Part shown: positions 1 through 12,190 of the stretch, piece by piece
Layout of the letters: every line of letters starts with the position of its first letter
How positions within the stretch are numbered: position 1 is the first letter of the stretch
Notes under the pieces: generated by a model
Seen by the model: only the letters and a program-made list of their open reading frames with translations
Told to the model about the DNA's origin: nothing
Database searches by the model: none
Position numbers and translations under genes: made by a program
Source of the DNA: Atherix ibis
Lineage: Eukaryota > Arthropoda > Insecta > Diptera > Athericidae
Direction: 5' to 3'
Length of the DNA: 64,000 nucleotides
Assembly: GCA_958298945.1 (NCBI GenBank)
Contig: OY282606.1
Location: 95,549,696-95,613,695 of the forward strand

Positions 1-2735
1 AAGTTTTTCTGTTCAAAAGTACAAAGTATGGACTTATCAAACATGAAATATTGTACGTTATAAGGACAAAGAAGAAAGTAATTTTATATGCCTTGACAGA
101 TGAAAAGTTTTGACCGTTTCAACATCAAAAGGAAAGTCATTATTTTCCTAACCCAATAAAGTATAATGGAAAATTATCTGAACTTTGAGACCATTTTCTG
201 TACCATTTTAGAAATGGGACAAATACAATATTTTTTTCTGCATTCAACTTTTTAGCGAAATGTAAGAGAAGTGCAATTATTATAAATGTTTGTTCTTTTT
301 ATGTGTTGTTCACATTAATTAATATTAAAATGATTTAACTAATTACATACAAAACTATGATTTTAAATATTTGAAATATTTATGAAAGTAAAAAATACTA
401 ATATTAACGCGCAGGAATCTATTTGATCTATAATTTCATTATTTTTATCAATATACTGACTTGTGTAGTACTTAAAAACATACCGATAGTTTATTTGAAG
501 GTAACTAACATATTTTTTAAAACTATTATTCATTAAAAAAATTTAGCTAAACGTAAAACATTTCTTTGTTATAATTTTTTTTCATGAGCATCTAAAATTG
601 GTTAATTTTTTTGTACTTTTTCCAATTTAACTGAAACTTCCAAATTTCAATTAGAAATTTAAAAAAAAAAACAACATAAAAATATTTTGCATTTATGAAA
701 ATTAACAAAAATTTTACTTGGCTAATCTTTAGGAATAAAAAAAAAACATTTAATAAAATAGCTCCCTTTTATACATAAATATATGTTTTTTCCATTACTT
801 TTCAATTTTCCGAACATTTTACTCTAAATCTAAACCGTTTTCCTTCCCAAGAACTACTTAGACCTTCCTTAAATTATTTTTTCCTTAATATATATATATA
901 TAAATTGATTTACTTTTTTGAAACTAACAAAATTAATATGCATAATATCCTGCTAATGGAATTTGTTTGTTAAGATAAAAATAAGAAAACTTTCCTAAAG
1001 TTTGTATGGCTTAAAAATTTTCAATAGCAAAATGTGATATTTTTTACAGTTCAATTGAAATATCATTGACGTCAAATGATATAATATTGGATAAAAAAAA
1101 ACTAGGATTAATTAATCAAATTTGTCAGTTTTGTTTTTTCTTCTTCAAATTTCTAAATAAATATTTTTCTTGTGATATTGGTAAAAATTAAAATTCATAT
1201 TTTCCATTTAAATTTATGTTGTGTACATTCAGATTTTCGAATTTCATTATTTTCTTCTTTTAATTTTCTCTTATTTTGTTTTCATTTTTATTTACTTTAT
1301 TGAAATAGATATTTGTTTTTTTTTAAATTTACTTTTTCGATATAATATAAGAGTCTTGGAATGAGGGAAAAATAAATTTTGTACTTTTTGTATATTCTTA
1401 AGTAAATTATTCTACTCAAAGTATCTATGCATTAAAAAAGGATAAGTAAAACTTTCCTATCTAAAAGAGTTCTTAAAAATAAACTTACCATAATAATTTA
1501 TTTAAGAATTTTCCGGAGAAATATACAATTAATAATATATAAATAAATACTTTAAACTTTAAAAATCAGAAACTAATTCGAAAAATCATCTTCAATATAT
1601 TGTACCTACTTGACGAAAAAACAAATTGATCGCAGAACAAAATCTATTTTTGCTATTTTTTTTAAAAACTAATCAAAATATTAAATTTTAAAATAATAAA
1701 TGCTTCAAAAACCTTTTTTGGAATGCCAAAAAGAAGTATAAATATGAACACCTGATTTCGATTAAACAAACATTTAATTAATCGATTTTTTTTATTGCGG
1801 CTATAAAAAATTGATGAATATTTTAAAATTTACAATATCATAAAAATATAACTTTCAAGTTTTTTTTTTTTTAATACAGCTCAATTTTTTTGTCAGTTAA
1901 ATCAAATGTTTTAAAATATTTTTCCCATAAAAAAACTTTGAAAAAAATGTACGCAAAAAAATCACCAAAATTATTTTCTAATTTCTTTTTATATTAAATT
2001 CTCTTCGAATACTTTTAAATACAATAACATATATCATTGTACACGAGTCTGATATATAAAGTGGACAATTTCTGATGATACAAGCCACGACTACAAGAAC
2101 TCTTACAGTTTACAGAAAAAGAATTACAGAAAATTTAAGTGAATATTAATGTGCTCCCTGGCAATTCTCTTAATATATGTTTGTAAATTGTATGTTATTT
2201 TTCAACAAGTTGTAGAATTGGTAATATCTAGAATTGTTATTACTCGAAATATTACAAAATACTCGTAGCTAACAAAATTGCCTAGTAAAAGTTTAGCAAA
2301 GAAAATTTTTATATTGCTCGTTCTCGATTTGGTTGAGAAAAAGTTCTACTTCAGAACTGCTATTACTATAATAGACACAATCAAATAGAAAAAAATCATA
2401 ATTTATTCTTAATGTGCAGTTAATTCAAAGGAAATGATCTCTTTTACTTTCGATAAAATTATTCTAGACCTATTTCTGTCCTTAATAATTCCAAATATAA
2501 TATTCTCATAGTCATTTTTATACTAATAAAAATATATAATTTTTACTATGAATAATAACAGTATCAAATCGATGCGAGTGTATTTTGCTTCTTATACTAT
2601 CAAGTATTGTTTTGCGGTTAGACACCTGCCGGTGATAAATCGAACAACGCATTTTAGTTTTTTATTTATTTTGGAAATATAAATCAAATAATTTGCGCGC
2701 GAATTTTGTAAACTTTCGAATGTTACAGCTTTATT
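1..2735. other. A/T-rich non-coding DNA
   Basis: No reading frame or RNA gene is supported here. The stretch is dominated by homopolymer A and T runs and a short (TA)n tract near 889-902. It ends at the TA dinucleotide flanking the first mariner element. Confidence 0.7.
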
Positions 2736-2737
2736 TA

Positions 2738-3846
2738 CCAGGTGTATAAGCTTAAATACGCTGTTTTTTAATTAAAAAAACATGGGTTTTGTTTTCGTAG
2801 AAAGCATCTTTCTCATCTCTTGGGCAATTTGTGAATACCACGCCAAAATAAATCATTCTCTTTCGAGGTAAGAATCGAAGTGCTGCTCAGCGGGCACATG
2901 GCCCATCGACGAAAACAGGTGGTAATCGGAAGAGGCCAGGTCTGGTGAATAAGCGGGGTGGGGTAACACCTCACAGTTGAGTGTCTCCAAGTAGTTTCGG
3001 ACCCTTTTTGACATGTGCGATGATGCGTTGTCGTGGAGGAAAATCAGCTTGTCATGTTTTTGTTGAAAATCCGTCCTGTTTTCACGCAGAGCACGGTGCA
3101 ATTTGATCAGTTGTTGGTGGTAGCGGTGGGCATTGACAGTTTCACCAGGTTTCAACATCTCATAGTAGACGATACTCTGCTGATCGCACCAAACGCACAC
3201 CATCGTCTTCCATCCGAAGCGATTTGGTCTTGGGGAAGATGATGATGGTTGGCCAGGATTAACCCACGATTTCTTGCGTTTAGGATTCTCGAAATATATC
3301 CACTTTTTATCGCCTGTCACAATCCGATGCAGAACCAACTTTCTTTTTTGTCTGGCGAGCAAGATTTCGCGTGTGTTTTGGCGTAGCTCCATCTGCCTAT
3401 CGTTCAATTCATACGGCACCCATTTTCCGATCTTTTCAATCTTCTCCATGGCATTTAGACGCATGGAAATGGCTGGTTGAGTAACACCCAATTGCTCCGC
3501 GAGCATTTTTTGCGATTGGGTATCCTCTTCGTCCAAAAGAGCCTGGAATTGATAGTCCTCAACCTTCCTAGGCCGATTTTCACGCTTCTTGTCCCACAAG
3601 TCAAAATTGCCATCTTTGAACCGATGAAACCAATCTCGGCACGTTGTTTCCGATAAGGCACTGTCACCATAGGCCTCCATAAGCATTCGATTACCAAAGG
3701 AAAAATGTATGTTGTTGTACGAAATTGCTGACAATGTCCACTGATTAATGTTGACAGATGTCAAACTCATAAAAAAAAGTATGGCGTGCCCATGGTAGCT
3801 TAATACGCTCACTCACGCCATCTATGATTTAAGCTTATATCCTTGG
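2738..3846 (-). mobile_element. mariner-type DNA transposon, nearly complete, inactive copy
   Basis: Both ends carry matching terminal inverted repeats. The left end begins CCAGGTGTATAAGCTTAAAT and the reverse complement of the right end begins CCAAGGATATAAGCTTAAAT. Each is flanked by TA (2736-2737 and 3847-3848), the target duplication expected of Tc1/mariner elements. The CCAGGTGTA start resembles mauritiana-type mariner ends from memory. The 1109-bp length is a little short of the usual 1.28 kb, in line with a C-terminal deletion in the transposase. The transposase is read on the minus strand. Confidence 0.9.
2806..3812 (-). pseudogene. mariner transposase (DD34D), C-terminally broken
   Basis: A 319-codon open frame (3812 down to 2853) encodes a cut-and-paste transposase. 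Residue numbers count from the Met at 3812. A helix-turn-helix segment lies near residues 100-120 (GVTQPAISMRL), followed by the WVPYEL linker. The catalytic triad is visible: D168 in VTGDKKW, D261 in FLHDNASSH and D296 in SSDYHLF, with 34 residues between the last two, the mariner DD34D signature. The first ~15 residues look unrelated to the family, and Met at residue 15 (about 3770) is the likelier start. The N-terminal 40 residues match the family poorly, which suggests an old frameshift. The frame ends early at SYLERE. The lost tail reappears at 2808-2849 as FWRGIHKLPKR followed by a stop where the family has Trp. The copy is therefore probably non-functional although all three Asp survive. 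Confidence 0.9.
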
Positions 3847-4029
3847 TACATTTGTAATTTTAAAATATATATCGGTTGTTTAAAATTCTAGTTTGTTTTT
3901 ATTTAGTATCAAAAGTAACTGTAGCTTTATCCTTTTAAATAAAACCTTTTATTCGTAAAGTAACTTAAAAGCAATTTATAAAATAATTAAGTGTTTTGTC
4001 ATTTAGACTGAAAGTAAGATTTTTACAAG

Positions 4030-5310
4030 TTTGTTCGTTTTTTGCGAATGTATTAGTAGAAATAAATGGACAGAAATTTTGTATAGAAGCCTATTCAGTG
4101 GTTCAATAATCTAAGGTTTTTCAATATGATAGAACTGTGAAAGTTTTTCAATTATTTTTACTTAGTAGAGTTTACCAATTTATTGTGAATAGATTCAGGC
4201 TAAAACAGTGTTTCGATAATTCGTAAAATTGTTGCTTTTGAAGGACAAATCTACAACAGATATTCAGAACACCATTGCATCTACAAAAATGCACTGCCTT
4301 GGTGTGGTTTTTTTGTATCATCGGTTTCTACTTATATTTTTCCCAAAATTAGGTAGGAGTTTGCCTGTTCAATATATTATTTAATTTATTTCGCGTAAGT
4401 AAATCTTTAGGTTCTCTAAAAACTACAAACGTATTTATCTCGCGTTTGAAATCATTAAAAATATGAAAATTTGTTGGAAGCACTATGAACAGGAATGGAA
4501 ATGACAGTGAACAGTAAGTTGTCTTCGCCTCCGTTGGCAATTAATTGTGTATGCAAACCATAAGATTGTCAAGTTTTCAAAATTTTCACAGCGACTTTTC
4601 AGTCGTTGATAATAATTGTATTTAGCCCTTGAATTAAAGAATATCTAGATATGCCCGAACTTCAGATTTTCGTATATGTTTATGCAATTTTCTCTAAATT
4701 ATTGCAAAAGCGGCGATAAATCGTAATGCTTGCATACTTTTATGTAGATTTTTTTATGTAGACATAACGCCCACTGACATCTAGTTTTAGTAATAGAAAT
4801 TTATTGAATTCCAAAAGCATAATTCATATTAGTTTTAACTCACTTATTCCAAAGAAAAATATAATTTAAATAGGACAGAAGGTATTAAATTCAATTGTTT
4901 TTTATTTTTCTAAATTTATTTTATAATTATCAATCAAATATTAAGGGCTTCAATTTTGTAGAATTTCAGAGAGCTTTTAAATACGTTATTCTTCATGAAA
5001 TGTTTACGTTTAGATACTTATCACGGAGTGAAAGTTTAAATGCGGTTTTTGTTAAATTTTAAATAGTTTACGAATAAATTGCTATAAATTAATACATTTG
5101 CATAAATAGTTTTATTCTTCACGGCAGTAAATGGGAAGTTTTTATTTAAGAGTACGAAGTGTTTCGTGAAAGGTTATTTTGCAAGTGTGTGCGTTCTTAC
5201 AGAATACTGAATGTATTCTCAAAAAAATTTGGACAGAATTTTTGTGAAGAGACGTAAGCAGTTCTTCTATTGTATAATCTAAGATTTAGGCCATTATGAT
5301 CAATGAATAT
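4030..5310. repeat. Unclassified repeat family, copy A
   Basis: This segment shares ordered blocks with 6890-7350 and 8200-9060. Block 1 (4030-4150, and a second version at 5170-5310) resembles 8210-8285, with the words ggacaga and aatctaag. Block 2 (4540-4640, around cataagattgtcaag) resembles 8400-8500 (cgtaagattgtgaag, cagcgac). Block 3 (4630-4830, around aatgcttgcatacttttatg and gaattccaaaagcat) resembles 6940-7060. Block 4 (4945-5150, around cttcaattttgtaga and tacttatcacggagtg) resembles 7115-7345. Identity by eye is about 70-80 percent with indels. On the minus strand, block 2 reads SRCENFENLTIL, close to SCRCQNIKTFTIL in copy C, so a coding origin is possible. I do not recognise the family. 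Confidence 0.55.
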
Positions 5311-6889
5311 CGTTATCGGGTTTGTTGACAAAGACTATTTCTTTGAAGACGTGGAAGATATACGTGTAGACGCGAACGACATGTAGTTCCAGCAGATTTA
5401 CTCGATAACCGAGATATGTCCATGTGATCAACATTATTTTTAAACGCTTATGGAACAAAATAAGTTTCTCTATAAAAATATATTTATTTTGTGATATATT
5501 TTCTTTAAAACAAAAATAGTTCTCATCTTCTTTGAAGAAAAAAAACACCCAATATAATTATATACATAAAAAAAATTTTATTATGATTTATTTACAGCAA
5601 CAAATACTTACTTGTTGATATTTTAATAACCATAAAAGCTTAAAGCGAATATTTCATTTAAAAATGATTAATCTGCCAAATGTACACAAATCTTAAAAAT
5701 AATTAAAAATATATTTATTTAAATAAATGTTAAATTACTTATATTCAAGTACATGCAATATATAGATTGATTTTATAATAATAATTATCTTGTAGAATGC
5801 GGCTACAGGAAAAATGAAAATAATCAATAAATTTCAAATGAAAAACAGTCAAGAATTTAAATTTGTATAAACTTGTTCGAAATTCTCCAGTAAATTAAAA
5901 TTGATTTTTAAGAAAAAATCACAATTGAACACATAAAAATGATGAAATTTTTGATAAGTAGTTGTAAATATTGTTTTTTATTAATATTTATCCATCCCTT
6001 TTTTGGAAAAGTAATTAGAGCGTGAAATTTATCAATTCTTCCATCAGCAATGCTTTTCTTATTATTTATAAAAGTAAAAGAAATTTACTTTACAGTATAG
6101 TCTATGTAAAGGGAACTCAATAAAAAGTTCACTTATTTATCAGGAACACCCCTTGCCATTTTTTTTTTTTTACTGGGGTTAACTTTCTTTAATATCTGAA
6201 AAATTCCATGCTCAAATAATCGTTATTTTTTTTAATTTCTATGAAATTTTTTACTCGATTTGTCAATCGTGTTCACTGTGGGTGAACTGTGCTCTAGTCT
6301 GGTATATTTTATTTTCGTTTTTTTTTTAATTGGCGCCAGAGAAAATTTAATTGGGTGGATTTTCGAAAATTAATTATTTCTGCTTACACAGCTTTGTAGC
6401 GATTATTTTGCAGAAATGCTACTAGAGTCGGTCGATATTAACGCATAAGTAACTGCGGCCGATTCTCATTAAAATACAAATTTTTCCATCTCTATCAAAA
6501 TTAAATGATTATATTTTGTTTTTATTTAAGATTATTTTTCTTTCCTTTTTAAACAATCATAAAATATAGTTTGTAAATCTTGAATGGCATTTAAGCTTAT
6601 CTTTTTAAAAAAAATTATAGCGCGCATAAAAATATAATGCAAATTATGTATTCTCTTAAAAGTTCTTTTGATAGAAGGGAAATATTTCACAGATTAAATG
6701 TCATCTGCATAAGATATTTTTTTAAATATACAATTACCACATATCTATTTACTTTAATTTTGAATTGACCTCTTTATCTTTTTTTATTATATTTTCAATT
6801 AAAAATTCAATATTATCATGTAAATCGTTATCAATTTTGATCAAATAGTGCCCACAATTGGAAATCAGTTTAATTATTTTATATGGATT
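5311..6889. other. A/T-rich non-coding DNA between repeat copies A and B
   Basis: A minus-strand open frame of 82 codons (5300-5548) has biased Phe/Lys/Ile composition and no recognisable motif, so I treat it as chance. Some GC-richer words occur near 6260-6300 and 6420-6475, but no gene is supported. Confidence 0.5.
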
Positions 6890-7350
6890 GAGCATACTAG
6901 TTTTTGAAGCCGAATGTGAAAATCGTTTTAGTTTTGGTCGAACCTTAGATTAAAGAATACATGGAGAAATCATAACGCTTGCATACTTTTGTGTAGATTT
7001 TATTATGTGGAAATGACACCTAGTTTTCATAGTATAAATTAATTGAATTCCAAAAGCATAATTTATATTAATTTTAATTCACTTATTGGAAACAAAAATA
7101 CAATTTAAACACAACGAAACGCCTCAATTTTGTAGACTTTCGGAAAATTTTTAAACACGCCATTCTCCATGAAAGTGGTAGCATACCGAAATGCTTGCAT
7201 ACTTTTGTTGTCTATTGAGTTGTTATTTTGGCACTTATCGGAAAGTGCAAGTAAAAGTGTAGTTTTCATGTTTTTTGAAGTATTAACGAAAAAGTAAGTA
7301 TTTATATAAATAGTTTTTATTTCCGAAAATGAAGTGTTTTATAAAGAGTT
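6890..7350. repeat. Unclassified repeat family, copy B
   Basis: The order of short conserved blocks matches copy A (4610-5150). The sequence runs through ccttagattaaagaata, cgcttgcatacttttgtg, gaattccaaaagcataat, cacttattggaaac and cctcaattttgtaga, then cacttatcggaaagtg and aaatagtttttat. The word atgcttgcatacttttgt recurs at about 7190-7208, so part of the unit is repeated internally. Function and class are unknown. Confidence 0.55.
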
Positions 7351-8199
7351 GCTGGTAACTCAACGGAATGAGGAAGCCGGGAATTTCTTTCTTTCGGTTA
7401 GTTGACATCTTCATTTTTTCTACATAAATTAACAAAAATTTAGTTTACAATGTGTTTAATTGGCGTTTAGTGATTTGTTTTGTTCAAAAAGTGGTTAAAA
7501 ACTGAAAAGTTCGCCATTCAATAAATGTAAAGAAATGTGATGTTGACAGTTCAATGTTTACTAGAAAATAGTTCAGTGCCGGTGTACGTAAAGTATTTCA
7601 GTTTATTTTCCATTGCTGTTTTCATTGTGTTAAAATAAATAAAGTATATTCGATATGCTTATTATTTAAATAAATTTGTTTGCATTTATGCTTTCGCTTA
7701 CTTTATTAGATCATTTTGTAATGCATTTACTAAATAATAATGTTTTCAATTTTTTTTAATTATTTAAGTAAATTAAATGTTCCACCTTTTAATTTAGTTT
7801 TAAAGCATTTGCTATAATGTTGTATACAATTAATTTCTGTATTATTAAGAACTTGATGTAATATTCTATGTAATTAATGCTTTATTTTTTTATGGATTTT
7901 CATTTGTGCACATAATAATTTTGATATTATAAGATAACTCGCAATTTGTATTGTTATATGTTCTTCAACTTTATAATTCGGTTGTAATGAATAAAATGAA
8001 AATATAATAAATAAATAAATAATATTTTAAAATAGAATACTGTGTTTTATTGTAAATTTCCAAAACTAATTTCATTAAACAACAAAAAATATTAAAAATT
8101 CTATTAGTTTACGCATAAATGATATCATACCATATATGAAAATGGTTTTAAACGAACCGCTTCAATCGCACTAGTGAAGTTTAAAATTGGCCCACACTG
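7351..8199. other. A/T-rich non-coding DNA
   Basis: Low-complexity A/T sequence with no supported gene. It separates repeat copies B and C. Confidence 0.5.
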
Positions 8200-9060
8200 A
8201 TTTACGCCGTTTCTGTTATTTTGCATGTGTGTTCGTTCTACGAATGTATTGCCAACAAAATTGTGCCACAGTTCTTCTGAATCTGTCATTAAACCAGGCA
8301 TAAAACTATATGGCAGTACTTGAAATGCAAAGTCAAAATTAAAACAAAATCTAATTCGGCGATAGAACCGTTTACAGTTGCCGTACGCCGTCACAATTTT
8401 GTGCACTCCCGTAAGATTGTGAAGGTTTTAATATTTTGACAGCGACAACTGTATGTTTCGTAGTTTGAGTTGTCGTCGAATTGTATTTCTACCAAAAAGG
8501 CTTCGAAAAGTGACCAAAACGTACTGTCCATTATCATGTACAAGAACCATAATAATTCAGTTACTGAACAGTTTCCCTTCGAACGGCGGCATACATTATT
8601 ATGTTCCCTTTCCATAATATTCCATATAACTGCCATTACGTGACGAAAAATAGCTCATTCTGACGAAGATCTGCTGTTTTCGTAATTTTCTTTTTGGAAT
8701 TATTGTCGTTAGGCAAATCAATAAAAAATTAATATATACGATAGATAAAAAAAAATAAAAATAGTATTCGATTTATAGAAAAATTTATAAAATTTAAGAA
8801 TAAATAAATGAAATATCGCAACTTTAGTTTCAAAGTCAAAAGTTTTTCCACAAAATTATTTATTATTTAAATTCCTATACAAAAAGATAACATTTTCTTT
8901 ACCATTATAGAAGACGTGGATAATAATGCGAGTGACATCACTAGATGTGCAGTATAAATTTTAAAACCCCATCCGATAAGTAAGCGATTTTACAGAGTGT
9001 GATAAGTGAAGGTTTTTGTTTGCTTGTTGTTTTTTAGTGCGTTTAAAAAACGATGTATCA
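8200..9060. repeat. Unclassified repeat family, copy C, with minus-strand coding potential
   Basis: This copy has higher GC than its surroundings and two adjacent minus-strand open frames. One runs 8636 to 8391 (81 codons, ending in SCRCQNIKTFTIL then ECTKL). The other runs 8406 to 8125 (93 codons, containing EELWHNFVGNTFVERTHMQN). DNA under both frames is shared with copy A: 8400-8500 with 4540-4640, and 8210-8285 with 5170-5310. The tail at 8905-9050 (gaagacgtgga, gtgacatcactag, tgataagtg) resembles 5335-5380 and 5015-5040. The frames may be remains of one protein broken by a frameshift near 8400. I do not recognise the protein; a transposon or a duplicated host gene are both possible. Confidence 0.45.
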
Positions 9061-9189
9061 TGAAATTTTGTTACTTACGAAAAGTTAGAACGAGTCTTTG
9101 GGTAACATTGCTTACCAAGAGTACAAATTACAGAACTGTTTTTTTAATAAAAAAATGTCCTTGAAAAAGTCAGTTGAAGCGTTCATTGA

Positions 9190-9500
9190 GTCCGATCAAA
9201 CAATGCAGACTCTTAAATGATCTACTATGACAACACCCTTTGTCCCTCGGCCATGTATAATTTGTTGTAGGAAAAGTGGAATCACTTTTCCGTGTTCTTT
9301 TTTGATCGCCAAAATCAAATAACACTTAAGAGAATGGCATTTTGTTACTGTCGATAACATTCACAGGAGTGTAACCGAGTAGCTAAATCCGATTTCAGTT
9401 GAAATCCGTCAGCACTGCTACGAAAAGTGAAAACAATTATGCCTCCATCGAAGTAAAATTGCCCAATGGAATTATATTGATGTATAAAAATAGATTTTTT
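9190..9500 (+). pseudogene. mariner transposase C-terminal fragment
   Basis: One plus-strand frame with a few stops reads FLIAKIK, then WHFVTVDNIHRSVTE, ISVEIRQHCYEK and CLHRSKIAQWNYIDV. This follows the usual end of many mariner transposases (FLFPKIKKTLKG, then a helix, then QHCYEEW and QGNYFEGD). The same family appears at 56400-56650, where the words VDNIQMSVT and ISVEIFQHCYEE are almost the same. Only the last third of the gene remains, interrupted by in-frame stops, and I see no TIRs. It lies about 80 bp before the next mariner element on the opposite strand. Confidence 0.7.
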
Positions 9501-9579
9501 TTTTAAATAGCTAAACAAGCTTCATAAACTTTTTTCCACATCTTACAATTTTAATATGTGAAATGTTCAGTCGCATCTA

Positions 9580-10439
9580 TGAGGTCTGTTGAAAAAGTAT
9601 CGCGATTTTTGTGTTTTTTCAAAAATTATTTATTTATTCATGAATATCTATTTTGTCCCCTTCAAAATAATCCTCACCAGATATTATACACTTTTTCCAA
9701 CGTGTTTTCCAATCATCGAAGCACTTCAAACAATCATTTTTTGTGATCTTGTTCAGCTCCTCCTTTGATGCCGTCTTTATCTCCTCAATCGATGCCGTCT
9801 TTATCTCAGGGGCCATATCTAGGGAATACGGTGGCTGCGGCATTATTAGTGTATTGTTTTTGGCCAAAAATGGCAAAAGCCAATTTTTGTTCTTCCACAA
9901 ATCCGGGCGTTTCTGGCAGATTGCTTTGCACAACTTGCGCATAAGTTGCAGGTAATATTCCTTATTGACCGTTCTACTCTGTGGCAAGAACTTATGATGC
10001 ACCACGCCCCTGCAATCGAAGAAAACTGTAACAAACCTTCACAAGATAACTTGGCGCGCTTTTTTGGGTCTTGGCTCGTGCGGCAGCTTCTATTGGGATA
10101 ATTGAGCTTTGGTTACGACGTCATAGCCATAAACCCATAACTCGTCTTCACTTATGACCCTCTGGAGCAAATTTGGGTCGTCGCGGACAGAGTCCAATAG
10201 CTCCTTAGCAATCTTAATGCGATACTGTTTTTGGTCGAAGTTGAGCAAAAATCGAAGACGAGCCAAAACACGTGCCAGCAAAGCAGCTGTCAAAAATTAA
10301 CTGAACATTCAAAATGGCCGAACTTGTCGGCATAAGTGAGAGACATGAGTACCAACATAACGCCACAAAAAATCGAAAATCAAATATACGTAACCCTCGT
10401 ACAAAAAGTAAATTCGCGATACTTTTTTAACAGACCTCG
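9580..10439 (-). mobile_element. Internally deleted mariner element, 860 bp
   Basis: The ends match as inverted repeats over about 25 bp: gaggtctgttgaaaaagtat then cgcga at 9581, and its reverse-complement counterpart ending at 10439. Both ends are flanked by TA (9578-9579 and 10440-10441). A full element of this type should be near 1.3 kb, so over 400 bp has been lost. The coding remains are on the minus strand. Well-preserved ends on a deleted body fit a non-autonomous copy that could once be moved by a transposase supplied in trans; that last step is inference. Confidence 0.9.
9640..10293 (-). pseudogene. mariner transposase remnant lacking the HTH region and catalytic core
   Basis: The minus strand from 10293 reads RIKIAKELLDSVRDDPNLLQ and then VISEDELWVYGYD, where the first catalytic Asp of the triad (family VTGDETWVYGYD) survives as SED. 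After a stop and frameshift near 10090-10020 it continues MVHHKFLPQSRTVNKEYYL and WKNKNWLLPFLAKNNTLIMP, then the C-terminal IKTASKEELNKI, DCLKCFDDWKTRWKKCI and DYFEGDKIDIHE. The segment that carries the second Asp (HHDNAPAH in relatives) has been deleted between WLL and PFLAKNN. The DFFLFPKLK block with the third Asp is also gone. The N-terminal DNA-binding half is missing upstream of residue 20. The product could not be catalytic. Confidence 0.85.
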
Positions 10440-10441
10440 TA

Positions 10442-11575
10442 TTTTAATTTAAATATTCATACCAAACGGAAATAAGATAAAAATTAATCGAAAAGATATT
10501 AAAACTCTTAAAATATGGTTATTGAAACTGTTCAGATAGAAAAACTATTGCACAAAAATATGTACATGAAAAAATCCGGTTTAATAAAATATATTATTTT
10601 AAATAATAAGAAATGGACAAAAAATGAATTTTTATGTACTTTTTTAGTAGTTTTGAGATACTTTAAATGATACTTTAATACATACAGACTTATTTCCATT
10701 AGGAATTATTCTACTTTTCACTTGATGTATTTCAGAGCATATTAGATAATGTAGCAAGCAAAATAACTCAAGTAGAAGAGATTATTTGTGATTTCTGGAA
10801 GATTACCGACTATAACTCGCTGCTTAGTGATGTTGAATCTATTTAAATTTAAATAAAAGCTATAAACTTCAAAGAGCAATTACTAAAATCAGCTAATATA
10901 AATATTTGCATTTCAATTTTATTGTAAGAAATTTGTTAAATAGAATATTTCAAATGAAATTATTAAGCTACTTGGTTAAATATTTGATGGACTCATCCAC
11001 TTTTCGACTGAAAAGTGTTATGAATAATTTGAAATACAATCAATCAATTATTTCTATTGTAATATTCAAAATTTCATTAACTTTTCATTAATACATTTAT
11101 AAATACTAAGATTATGTAGTTACATAATAATATATTTGAATCTGTTATTCTTTAATTAATTCAAAAAAAAGAAAATAAGTTTCGTTAATATTTGATTGAT
11201 TAAATTGTTTTTATTAGTAATTTTATAAAAATTGAGAAAATAATATTTATTGTTATTATATTTTCACATACATTTAAATTTATTTATTAAGAAATTTTTT
11301 TTAACAGCATTTTTTTGTTTGTATTTTTTTTTATTAAATAAGTAAAATTGATAAAATGAAGGTGAAATATTAGTAATAAGCATCCGAAGACTATTGAATT
11401 CATATTAAAGTTAACCAAACTTATTTGTAAGTCAGTTACGTAAAATATTCACACCCCATGAGCACAATAATTATTTCTCTTAAATTCCTTAAGCCATCTG
11501 CAATTAAAAAAATAATCCTTCATTTATCTTATAATAAGGCTCAGTATTTATAACATATATTTTCAACAGGAAATT
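10442..11575. other. A/T-rich non-coding DNA
   Basis: No gene or RNA is supported. Short open frames here are A/T-driven. Confidence 0.6.
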
Positions 11576-11579
11576 TACG

Positions 11580-12190
11580 ACTCCTTCATTAGCTAAAATG
11601 TCCTTATCCCCTTGTTGAGTGCTTTGATATTATTTCCGCTGGTCATCAATATACCCCTATGACATCGCCTTGTCGACTATATTCCTCTCTCTTGTAAGAA
11701 AAAAGTATATTATTCGGGCATATTCCTCAATATTTTATTGGCCGTTGATTTCGTCTGCCTTACTGGCCTACTATGGAAACCAAAAGTTGCCTTTCTTTTA
11801 CCTATTATTTTCTAATTAAATCCTGTTTATTAGAACGTAACATCAAAATTTATGAAGGCCAATCATATTATCTCCAATATTATCTCTATTATAGCTGACA
11901 TCTCTTAGGGCTGTGCCACTGGTCCCACTCTTTATACTCGTAATATTTATACTTCTGGTATCTCTACCACCAATAATCGTCATATATGCTAACAGATGAT
12001 TAAGACACTTAAATTGCATACAAAATTTTTCAACAACACATCCTACAATTCCAAAATTGGTTAACCAGATGGAGTATAATGGTAAATGAGGGAAAAAATA
12101 TACGCGTTACTTTTACTCTTTGCCGTAAACCATTTAAAAATGTTTTACTGCAAAGAGTTTTTCTTATTGAACTACTTTTTCAACAATAAA
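11580..12190 (+). pseudogene. Jockey-type non-LTR reverse transcriptase relic
   Basis: Frame-hopping translation on the plus strand recovers the order of a Jockey RT. YPLVECFDIISAGHQ precedes the fingers region. RLVDYI and SGIFLNILLAVDF follow, where relatives have GVFLDVSQAFD. FVCLTGLLWKPKVAF and LIKSCLLERNIKIYEG are next, then GCATGPTLYT, where relatives have the GVPQGSVLGPTLYT motif. The end reads VTFTLCRKPFKNVL, close to ITFTLCQGKPTPLYF in the copy at 52.1-53.3 kb. Stops and frameshifts are frequent and the YADD box is not legible. It is an old fragment of the pol gene with no visible 5' end or poly-A tail. Confidence 0.7.

Noticed and set aside
3033..3697. Open frames on the plus strand and in a second minus frame under the first mariner
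   Set aside because: They are shadows of the 319-codon transposase frame, which carries the DD34D motifs.
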